A stretch of DNA of 64,000 nucleotides from an uncultured Clostridia bacterium. Its GTDB lineage: Bacteria; Bacillota; Clostridia; Lachnospirales; CAG-274. Made by a program: the position numbers and the translations under genes. The stretch covers positions 1 to 64,000 of the forward strand of contig CANRPW010000012.1 in NCBI GenBank assembly GCA_947632615.1, written 5' to 3'. The notes under the pieces were generated by a model. It saw nothing but the letters and a program-made list of their open reading frames with translations. It was not told the origin of the DNA and ran no database searches. Positions 11,801 to 23,800 of the stretch are shown here, one piece after another. Within the stretch, counting starts at the first letter, position 1, and every line of letters starts with the position of its first letter.

Positions 11801-14800
11801 ATCTGCTTCCGCCAAAGCTTGAAGCATCGGTATTTACCCAATAGCCGTTTTCTATATTCAGCACGAAAAGTCTCTGATATTTATCGGGAACGCCGTCACC
11901 TGTGTAGTTGTCGTGGTCAGTGAAATGTCCCACAACATCGCTCTGCCACATAGCTTTGTAGACATATCTGACAGTTACGCCGTCTCTCGGCACATATTTA
12001 ACGGAATTATCATCGCAGTTTGTATTATCCTCCTCCGAATTGGTGTAGGAATTGTTATAGCCTTCATAATTTCCGCCTGCGGTATAAAATCTTCTCCAGC
12101 CAAGGAATACATAGCCCTCCCTTACAGGGTCCATAACGGAAAGGTCGCCGCTTATTTCAACAACCTCAGCACTTACAACATCGCTGCCCATAGGATTGCG
12201 CCATGTTCCGCCGTTGGGTACGACAGCTATATTGTCGCCTATAAGAACACTGTCCATAGCCGTATTCGGCTTTGTGCTTCCCGTGTCATATCTTGAGTAT
12301 GAAACCGTATTCGTACCTGCCTGATGGAATATGAAGGTAAAGGCTTCAGTACCCGTTCCTTCCACAACAGGGCTAAATCTGTCCCAGTTGCCCCAGGCAT
12401 AGCTTTCGTCATGGGCTGTCATTGTGGTAGGCACATAGGGCAGATAGCCCATTCCGTTTGCACTCCACTTGCCCTCATCGTCAAACAGCTCCACAAACTC
12501 CGTTATCATTCCGTCATATTTGCTCCAGTCGGCTGTTTCGCTTTCCACATTTACGGAATTGCTGCCCTTGGCAATCTCTCCCAAGTTCGGGTCACCCCAA
12601 TAGCCGTTTTCTATGCGGAGCATAACGGTTTTCTGGAATCTGTCGGGTATGCTGTCATTGTTGTTGTCTGTCATCCATACGGCTCTGTAATAATAAGCTA
12701 CGCCCTCGGCTCCGCCTGTTATCTTCTTCCAGCCCATAAATACATAGCCGGAAGACGAGCCTTCTCCGTCACTCCATACAGGGTCGGGAAGTGTGATGTC
12801 CTCTTTCACCGTAAGCTGTGCGGGAGCAAGTGTGGTATAGAGATTGTCATCATATGTCCATTCTCCGCCCTGCGGGTCTACAACTATTACAGCTCCGTCA
12901 TTTGTATACTGAACGGAATCCCTCGGACGTCCGCCGTTGGGTATATATTCTCTGAAGAATACATTGTGTCCCGTTCCGTCACCAAGAAAGGCATAAGTAA
13001 ATACCGTATCTCCAGGCGAAGTCTGTGTAATTACCACATCTTCAGGCTGAGTAGTACCAAGCCAGCCTGCTCCGTCCTTTTTATAACCCTCATCGGGGCT
13101 TGCCAAGCTTACATCGGGTATTATGTCATATTCGCTGAGATTTGCACTGCCTGTTTCTGAAAGTCTGGAGGTGTCGTCACCGTAGGTAAAGGGCTTGCCG
13201 TCTGTGGTAAGAGTTACCCAGAAAAGCTTATCCTCTCTGCTCTCAACACCGTCCCAGGTTCCGTTTAAAATGGTAAACTTGACTCTCTTCTGATATTTGT
13301 CGAGAATATTGTCGCCGTTTACGTCAGCCTCCCACTCCGCATGGAATGTAACGTCTGACGTGACCTTATATGTATCTCCCGGCTGATAGCGCTTAGCATT
13401 GTCAACGCTTGCTCTCCAGCCTATAAACATATAGTTTTCTCTCTGAGGAAGCACACGTTCGCCGTCCAATATTCCCGGAATGGTAAATTCAGAATCGGGA
13501 GTAAGCTGAACAGGGTCGTAAAGATGAGGATATCTGTCGTTTGAGTAAAATCCCTCACTTAAATTAAAGTCTATGGTATATTTCTTTTCATCAAATATGA
13601 AAGTGTGGTATGCCGGCAGACTTCCGCTCACCGTTGCCGATGCCTGTCCCAGTGAATTTTCAACTATCTCAAGAGGAGTGCTGTCATAACCGGGGTCGTC
13701 AGAGGTCTCCCAGTGTCCGGGACCGGGATAGAGGGTGGAATTTTCATGGCTCATACCCGTAGGCACAGCCACAGTTCCGATGCCGCTTTCGTCCCATGTG
13801 CCGTCACTGTTTCTCAGTACAACAAAGAAAGTCTGATCTTCCTTAGAGCCGCCCGTCCATGAGCCGCCCTCCTGTATGTGGAATGTAACCTTCTTTTCAT
13901 ATTTGTCGGGTATATTATCCGGCTGATCGCCCTTATCGCCGCCGCCTATTGTGTCGGCCTCCCATACTGCCGTATATTTATATACCACGCCTCCGCTTGC
14001 AACAGGGTCTTGGGCTACACTATCCCAGCCGAGGAATACAAAGCCCTCCCTTACGGGTCTTGGGATAGTTACATTTTCTGTAATATCCGTAGTCTTTGGC
14101 GCAGAATCTCCACTGTTCCAGTGTCCGTCTGCAAGTTCTATTTCTATGTCGTCATTAAGCTCTACAAGGTCTCTGTCAGCGGGAGCATCGCCCCTTACGC
14201 CTCGTCCGGGAGTATAGCGGTCGTAAAGCACAAACAGACTTCCGTCAGGATAGAATGTATATGTATATTCCGCATCCTCCGTTCCGCTTACGGGGCTGAA
14301 GAAATCGGGTATCCAACAGCCAAAGTCATAATCTGCATCGGCTGTGGCTGTGGGTGGTGTTATCTCCGCACTGCCTGTTTTGCTCCAATTTCCTTCCGCG
14401 TCCTTAAGCTCGGCAACAACAACTATGTCGCCCTTGCCGCTTGCAGGCTCGTTCCAGCTGCCGTGCTCTACCTTGAAGGTTATCTTCTTCTGATATATAT
14501 CGGGTATTCCGTCAGGGGTATCGCCGTCGTCGCCGCCTTTATTGTCGTCTTCCCATAAAGCCTTATATCTATATACTATACCTTTATCCGTATAATCACT
14601 TTCTTCAGCGCCTACCTTTTCAGCCTCCCAACCCATAAATACTGCATTAGTCTTTGTGGGGTCGTCAAGGGTAATGTCTGATTTGAGAGTGACCGTCTGT
14701 ACGGAACTTGAAGACAGCAAGTCTTCAGGGCTTTTCCACTCTCCGCCGTTGGGATCAACGGATATTTTGTCATTGTAAAGTGCAACATCAGGCTCTTCCT

Positions 14801-17800
14801 TCATTACGGGAAGTCCGCCCACACCGGGAACCTTATAGGAAACGCCTACCTCCTGAGGAGCATAGCTGAACCTGTATTTTACGGGGCTGTTGTCAAAGAC
14901 TGTTCCCGTAGGTATGGAGGTAAGCCATGCACCTTCGGAATATCCCTCATCGGGAATGCTCTCAGGAACGGTAAACGCACCCTCTCCCGTTTCGGAATAA
15001 TTGCCGCCCTCGTCTCTTAAGTCAACATAGAAGGTGTAGGTTCTGCCGTCAGGGGACAAAAAGCCCTCATCGCCCTTTTGCCATGTGCCGTTTTCAACCT
15101 CCAAAACAACCTGCTTCTGATATCTGTCGGGTATTCCGTCAGGCTGTGTTCCGTCATCTCCGCCGCCTGCTTCATCGTTTTCCCACTGAGCCGTAAGAAC
15201 ATCTCTCTCCTCAGTCTTTGAAAAGCTTGCGTAAGGTGTATTATACATATAAAGTGTAGAATCGCCCTTTGCGTAAAGATTTGTTCTCAGCCAGCCAGTA
15301 AATACGTGTTTATCCCATTCGGGAACGCTCTCCTGTATAAGCACGGCATCTCCCGTCTTATACTCATGGTCGTCAGTCGGCATATTTTTTGCATCCAAAC
15401 CTGCTGCACCGGCATTATATTCTACCTCATAATAGTCAGGTCTGCCGCTTGCATCATAAAGTGTATTCTCCGCCCATACCGCATAGAAGGTAATATCTCC
15501 CGTCACTGCATCAGGATAAAGTGCGCCGGGCTGATAGAATACTGTTTCCCCGGGAGGAACTTCCTTGTAATAGCATTTGCTCTTGTCGGGCTTTGACGAA
15601 GCCGTTATCCAGCCTACGAATACAGCGCCCTCATGAGCCGGAGTTTTTGTTGCAACAGTCAGAGCCGGCGAAGTCACAACATCGCTCTTGCCGGGCATAT
15701 CGGTTACGTCCGCTCCGTCATAATATACGTCAACATAGCTTATCTTTGCCCACTGAGCATAGAGCACGTCCTCGCTGTCGCCCTTTACAAATACATCGCC
15801 GGGCTGATAAAGCTCGCCGTCCTCATTTTTGCCGTTTCCGTCCTTATCGTTAAGAGACCAGCCAAGGAATACATAGCCATCACGCTGAGGCGCTTTAAGT
15901 ACGTTTACGCTCTCATATTCATAGCCGCCTTCTATTGGCGTTCTGTTATATGATTTGGTATCCGAAGGTATAGTGCCATCAGTGATATTGTCGGGGTCGC
16001 CCTCGGGCACATTTCCGTCATAGAATACCTGGGTATAGTCCGCAAGATTGTTGTTGTCCAGATCCGGCGCCCATACAGGCACGCAGTTCCAGTTTCCGCC
16101 TATTATTATATCATCAGCAGACTCGTCCATATTAAGCTCGCTTATAAGCCAGTTTTCAGCATCGGTATAGCTCTGTGCAGGGCCATGGCTGTAAACCGAC
16201 CAGCCTATCTGCATATATTTGCCCGCTTCGTAGGTCCTCTTTCCGTCAAGACTGTTTTTGCCTGCCTGGGTAGAGTCTATTTCATTGGGGTCTACGGTTA
16301 CTTCACTTTCAAGATTAAGAGTAAGGTTTGCCCCTCTGAGCTCAGAGGCAGTCACAACCTTGCCTTTTATAAAGTCAGATGAGTTTGGTTCAACATAGCT
16401 ATATCTCGCCTTTGTAAGGGCAGATTTTGAAGAAGGAGCCGTTTCATCGGGGTATGTTCCGCCGTCTGCAAGGAAGCTAAGACTGTTCGCTTTTTCCAGT
16501 TCCTGCGCTCCGTTAAAGGCTTCCGCTGCGTTCCATACAAGCTCGTCCTCTCCTTCGTCTATTCTTCTTTCATAGCTGTAAGGATATGTATTATCTCTGT
16601 ATGTTATTGAATATCTCTGGTCGTAGTCGGGCACGCCGTCATTGTTCATATCCTCCGCCCATACGGCGTAGACGATTTTGTTTTCGGGGCTGCCTGCTAC
16701 CCACGTATCCATATTTATTTGTGTTATAAGCTTTACGCCCTCTGTTTCGGGTGAACCTTCAAGCACGTCCTCGTGCTGTTCTTCGCTCCAGCCTATAAGC
16801 ACGGCGTTGTCACGTCTTACATGCTCTCTGCCGTAGGGATTTACGTCATCAACGGGCTTAGGATAAGCCTCTGCCTCAAGAGCCATAAGCTTTGCCTCTT
16901 CGCCCTTTCCGTAATATTCATTACTTCTGTAGAATATATCTCCCTCTACATAGGCATTTACACCCTGACCGCCGTTTGCGTGGTAGTCAACTCTTGCTGC
17001 GTCAAACTTGTTTGTAAACGTAAACAGATCGCCGGAAATATCATTTCCGTCCTTATCGCAGGGAGATGCCACAACATAGTCGTCATCATCCGACTGCATC
17101 TGCACATATACCTTGAAATATATGTACTGCTCTGTGTTGTCATAAACAGCCTTATCCGTAAACTCATTTTCGACTAATTTATATCTGTAAATCATAGGTG
17201 TGGACTGGGTTCCGCTGGAGGTATCGTCCATATCAAAGGTTATCTTTCCGAAATCCACCGTAGAGCCGTCCTTTACACCGTCATTTTCAACGCCGTTTAC
17301 CACCGTCTTGGAAACAGCCTTATCTCCTTCCATATGGGAGTCGTTTGGCAGGGGCTGACTTTCGTCCTCGGCAAAATCTCCGTCGTCAAGTGTGTCCTTC
17401 TCCTTCATAACAGAGCCTGCCGCAGTAAGCGTAAAGCTGAATTTGTTAAAGAAGTCACTGTCAAGAGATACGCTTGTGCCGTTGCTGCCTGTAAGCACGC
17501 TTGACTCTCCGCTTAATACCTTTCTTCCCACAACGCTCACGTCTGCTGTGCCGGGGGTATAAGTATTGGTAAACTGAATACCGTATTTATTGTCGCCAAG
17601 AGAAGTGCCGCTGTATACGGGCGTTTCCACAACATCGCCGCTTGCTGCGCTCATTTTGGTAATTTTGGTTATTTTGGCATCAAGCTTGCCCTTGTAATCG
17701 GTTTCGCCCTCTCTCTCGGCTTCGTTTTTGTTTGTTACCGAAACGGTTATGGTATATACGGTATCATCATATCTGATACCTGCTATATTCTTCACCTTGT

Positions 17801-20800
17801 CCGTGGTGTCCTTAAGAGGATTAAGCTCTCTCAGGGTATATTCATAAGTACCCGTCTGGTCGAAGGTTATTTTCTGAGAATTGTCGAATACGACCTTATT
17901 TGCCGTGCCGAATTCGCTCTTTATTCCCTTCATAACCACCGTATTTTCATCGGGAAGAGGAGCGCCGCCTGCGGATTCGAGAATAAAGCCGTAGGAGTCG
18001 CTTTCCTTTATACCTCTTTCGCCCTCACCTGTCACAGTCTTTTCAAGCTCCAGTCCCAGTCCGTCTGAGCCAAGACTTATTTCGCCCTTTGCCTGATAGC
18101 TGTTTGTGAATGTGAAATTGTCTGTTCCCGATACGGCAGCACCTGTCTGAGAACAGTTTTCAACAGAAACAGTCTGTGTCTGGCTTGTGTTTCCGTCCTC
18201 AACGACCATTCTCTTATATACTCTGACATATACTTCTCTCGTATTGTCGCTGTCATAGGTTATGCCGTTTTCGCCGTCTTTGGAGGTATTCTCCTTGATA
18301 ATATACTTATATATTCTTGCGTGGTCGATATTTTCTCCAGCCTGCTCAGCCGTAAACTCCAAGCCGTCAAATACGATGCTTCCGTTTGATGCGTTGGTAA
18401 CCGTTGCGCTTCTGTCATTGCCCGTCTTCGATGGGTCGTCAAGAGTTTCGGGCATAGGCTGGTTCGGGTCTACCTCGTATTCATCAGTCTCGGAAAGACG
18501 GTCTCTGTAGCCTGCCGGACTTATTGTAAAGCTGAAAGGCATAACATCGCCTACGCTTACAAGCTGATTGTTTTCAGTGGTATATCCATCGGCGTGTACG
18601 CTTGTGTCAAGAACCTTTGTACCCATAAAAGCAACCCTGAGCTCATAGGGGCTGTATGTGTTGGTAAACACAATATTTTCAGGGCTTACCACGTCCCAGC
18701 TCTCGCCGTTTTGCTTATACCATTTCACACTGCCAACAGCAAGCTGCTGATAGTTGTCGATGATCTCAACGTCCATTCTGTATTGTTCCATAGAATAGGA
18801 TATTCCCGGTATGGCGTTTATATCATCGTCATAGAAGGGTCTTGCTTCTCTGAGAATATATGAGTATGTGCCTGTTGATGTAAACTCCGCATAAGTGTTG
18901 TCGTCAAAGTCAACAGTCATAGAGTTTGAGTCTATCTCATCACCCTCAGCCTTGTCCGTTGCACCGTTCTGCACGAAGCTTGGGGACTTGTTGTTGTCAA
19001 CAGGCTCGAGAAGAAGTCGGAACTCATCCCCATCTTTCAGGGCATAATCTGCCCCTGATGCGCCTTCTTTTGTATTTATGACTACCTTGCCCTTAAGATT
19101 TAAGCCGTAGTCTATATTTTTATCTTCGCTTGATATTCTGTCAAACTTTCCGCTCTGGTTTGTATAGCCGTCGTGCTCCACATAAACGGTTGAGCCGTCT
19201 CCGCCGAAGCCCTCAACTGATACGGGAGTATAATTGTTTGTATAGTTTACAAGAACCGTTCTTGAAGTAGGCGGAACATTGCTTGTACGATATTTATTGC
19301 TGCCGTAGGTGCTTGCCAGATGATATCCCTTGGGCATAAAGCTGAGAGCACCGTCGTCACTATAGCTTGTGCTGCTTCCGTTTCTTTGTGCGCTGTCAAG
19401 GGCTGCATCCTTTTCGTTTGTGTTGTCATACTCCCACAGCCAATATTTTGTGCCTGCGTCCACATTGGGAATGGTTATTCTTTCTCCTGAGTCAAGGTCG
19501 AACACAGCGCCCCACCTGTTTTCGGTATAACCCTCCCTCTTTCTGAAAACGAGGGTCTTGTCCTCTGCCGCAGAGCTTTCCGTACCCGTGTCTATGTCAA
19601 GTACGAAGGTTTCCACCTTGACGGTACAGTCGCCTACATTAATGTCCTCCGTTCCCGCCTTTAGCTTTTCCTGTTCTATATTATCTTCTGTTACAAGGGT
19701 TCCGTTGGGCTGATCCTCAAACTGGATTTCAAAACGGAAATCTTCCTTTTCTATTTTGTCTATAAGTCCGAAGGGGTCTCCCTCCGCAACCTCCGAAATG
19801 GAAATAAGCTTTCTTATACTAAGACCGCCCATAAAGCCATAGCCTGCGCCAACATGCTGTTCCTCACTGGGGCCTACGTCAATATACTGTATAAGCACAG
19901 GATTATCGTTTTCTTCAAATCCAAGACCCATTCCGCTTAAGTCTCTTGCCTTTTTAACCTGAGTTTCAACATTTCCGTGAGCATCCGCATAGCTTGCTCC
20001 CGTACAGGAAACCGTGTTGTAAAGAACATCGCTTGGCAGTATGATAACCACCCTGTAATGACCTGCCGTGAGATTCCACTTTATATCAGTAGGTATAGGA
20101 TCGTCAGGCCCGGCAGTTATTTCAAATACCTGTGATTTTTTCACCTGCTCGAAAAGCTGATCTGACGTAACGTCGTCTGTTATTTTTCCGGGGTCGGATA
20201 CATATTCTTCCTTTATAATACCGAAGCTGTCATAATATCTGCTGTCGTCTTCCGCATCTCCGTTTGAAGGCAGGGGCGTTGTTTCGTTTCTCTTTGCTAT
20301 ATAGACCTTTGCATTGAGTATACCCGTTTCGTCCTCTTCAAAAAGTCCGTTCTGATATTTGTCATACCATATACTCTCGGTGAGTGAGGATGGGGAAAGG
20401 CTGTTCACAAATGACCAGTTGTCATAATCTGTGGTTTCGCTTCCCGTTGTAACTATACTGAGCTTACTCCTTGTTATTTCGGTCTGATAATCGCCGCCCT
20501 TTATCTGTATTACTCTGTATACGATTTTATCGCCTTTTTCAACTGCATTTGAGCTGCTCAGACTAAAACCGAAGGGAGGAAGATAGTTTATTATGGTGTT
20601 TCCGCCCATAGCCTCATCTACTTCGATTTCCTCCGATTCATAAACCTTTCTGTTTCTTGTTTCTCCAAGACCCAGAACGCCTGTCTTAACCTTTGCAAAA
20701 AGATCGCTCAGCTCGTCATAATCAAGCTCTTTGCCGGGGTGGCTTGCTTTATATGCTTCGCCGTACTTGTCAATATATTCCCTTGCATAGTCAGTGCCCT

Positions 20801-23800
20801 CGTCATACTCGTCATTATAGAGTATGTTTATCATTTCCGTAATTGCCTCGTCCGTTTCCTTACGGGAAGCCTCTGAAGGAATATTGTAGTCTTCGGCATT
20901 TACTTCGGGGAAAAATTTGGCTACACTTTCATAAATTTCCTTTGCATCGCTTTCAAGAACACCTACTACCTTGAACTTCGCCGTCATAGTAACGTCCTTG
21001 AGCGCCTTTGGCTGCCAATGGTTTTCTATTCTCAAAGGCTGGGGCGTATCATATACATAGCCTACATTCTCGGCATATATTTCCTTAAGCCCCGTAAATC
21101 CGGGATTGGCGGAGTCCTCATTGCCGCCGTCGGAAGAAAGATCCACCGTCTGCACGCTGACATTGGGCTTGTCTCCATATTGCTGATGGTTTGTACTATT
21201 ATACTTTGTGCCGCCCTCAATGGTTCTGCCGTCAACGGTCGTTACCATATGCGTAACGATAAGAGGATCGCCCTTGGAGTCGGTGCCGACTCTCGGGTCG
21301 TTATATGTAATAGTAAGCGTGACCGTCTTGGGAACTTCAGTACCTGTTCCGAAGGCTCTCATATCCACAGGTATGCTGTAATAGCCGTTTGTGTTTGTCT
21401 TTGTCGTATATGTAACGGGAGTGCCGCTCGTGCCACGGCCTTCAAGAAGTCCCATGTCGCCGTATGAAGCCACAACATTAGCCTGAGGAAGCTCTCTGTC
21501 GTTTGTGTTTTTGTCGTAGTCGCCATCGCCGCCCTTGACTTCGGGAGTATCAAGGAATACGAAGCCCGTTACTTCCTTTCTGCTCACAAGATTGTAGATC
21601 TCTATGGGCTGGTCAAGCTGATAGCCTTCGCCCTTACCTGCATAAGACCATATATCCGCAATACCGTGGTCAACGCCGTCGCTTTTAGCAACAGAGGCAT
21701 TGAGAGTGGGCTTTTTATTTCCTTGGTCCGCCTTTGAAGCATCATATGCATATGAAGCAATACCGTCTATTGAAAAGTCCTCAAAAACAGGATTTCCCGT
21801 TTTCCATTCTCCGTCTGTTTTATCGGCGTTTGTTTCCACCTCGCCCGCAGCACTGTTTTTAACATCTCTGGGAAGGTTCCAAAACCATGACACATTTCCG
21901 TTTGCCCATTTATATGTCGAGCTTAATATGCTGGTGTCGCTTCCGTCTGCCCCCGGCATAACCTTATCAGCCGACGTGACCTTATAATCTCTCAGTCTGC
22001 TCTTATCGGCATTGTTGTAATAAAGCTTAGACCTCATCTGTGTCTGCTCAGCTTCGCCTTTTCCGCTAAGCCCCATCCAGTCCTGTGGGTTTTCAAGCCA
22101 TATAGCAACACCGTATACCATAGATTCGACATCACCCATGGGGAAGTGTATTTCACCTGCCTTGGCTGTAGCCGTAATAGTTCCTCTTCCTGTTTTTCCG
22201 AAATAATAGCCCATAGGAAGAACTCGTCCGTACTGGTCGCAGCCGTTCCACTTTATTCTGTCAATAGTCGCCGTATTTTCAACAGCCGCATTTCCGAGAA
22301 GGACTTTTCCCAGTGACTTATATTCGCCAAAATCTATACCAAGCTTTGCATAATCCGCATATCCCGAGCCACAGGCATCTCTGAAGTCACTCACTATCTG
22401 CGCCTGATCATCCTCCGGAATTTCCTCATAGGCAATATGCTCGTTTATGGTAGCCGTATTCATTTCCTCGTTAACTTCTATCTGCGCATCGGGGTTTGAA
22501 TCCTTTGAATATATGTAATACCATTTTGATTTCTGCTTGTCATAATATATGAAATTATAGTTGCTTTTTTTGCCTGCCTCCGGCTTGGAGCTAAGACATA
22601 TAACCCCCTTCATAGACTTATCGGCAGCGCAGTCGTTCCCATTCTGTCCGTGATAATATTTAGCGTACATATTCGACATATCAAGAACGACCTCGTAAGA
22701 GCTGGCATTCGTCCTTATTTCAAAAAAGCCGCCTACGCCCACATAAGCAGGAGTGTTGTTCTTATCATCGCTGCCGCTGAAATTATCGTCCGAGTCGGTG
22801 TTTCCGCCTGTACGTCCGTCATAGCGCAGACCCGTTATCTGTCCGGGAGACTTTGCATTTGAAGAAACTATGCTTTCGGGAATAGACATATCGGGATAAT
22901 TGAAAAACATATGATAAGGAGAGTCTATATCGGTAACCTCGTTGTCGGGGCCCATTATCTGAATACCGTCAGGGCTGCCGTTTATATCCTTAAGCATTTT
23001 ATATACGTTAAAGCCTGTATAATTACTTATAGGGGAATGAACAGAATGATAAGCCGAAGCATTCGTACCCGTACCTATACCGCCTCTTGAATTACAGTAC
23101 ATGGCAAATGTATTGGGGTTCATACCGTTCAAAGAAAAATTCCATATATATCCGTCTCTTGTAACGGCGTATACGTGTCCGTAAAGATGGTTGCCCCCAA
23201 GGCACTGAAGCACAAGAGCATCCGCCCACACACGACCGTTTATTGCGTGATAATTAGAGCCTTCCTTTTTCGCAACGGTAACGTCCCAAGCCTGAACATG
23301 ATTATTTGTGTCGGCAAATGTGCTCGTTGCGCCAACAGATACGGAGGTGCCGCCGCTGCCGCCGCTGCTTACCGCAAGAAATTCAACCACATAAACGCCG
23401 GACTGCTCTACCTCATATTCAATAGGCGTATAACCGCTTGTACTTACGGGTGAGCCTGTGTAATTTCCGTCGGAATCGGGGAATATAACTCCTCTGGGGC
23501 CGGCTTGCTCTTCTGTTCGTTTGGATATGTTGCCGGCGCCGTTTACGCCTCCGCTTGTGGGTTTTACATCAAGATTTGTAATGCTGCCATCGGGAGCGGT
23601 AATTTTTATATCGTCGCTTCTGCCTGTGCCGCTTGAACCGAGAAGCACTACCTCGCCCTCATAAGCGTAAAACTTAACCTTCTGCTGACGCTTTACGCCC
23701 ATAAAATTAACAGTCGTCTGAGGTCCGTCAGTTATAAAAGTCCATCTTGAAATATCAGTTTCCACGGCCTCCGTATTTTTGACAGCCTTGTAATTTTCAA

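Noticed and set aside
5898..14558. Several long plus-strand open frames (for example 5898-6635, 12324-13160, 13878-14558) opposite the giant gene
   Set aside because: They lie antisense to clearly coding repeats, lack ribosome sites and known motifs, and arise from the codon bias of the true frame.
4300..15150. A CRISPR-like reading of the regular repeats
   Set aside because: The units are 600-760 bp, diverged, and encode protein domains; there are no short direct repeats with spacers.
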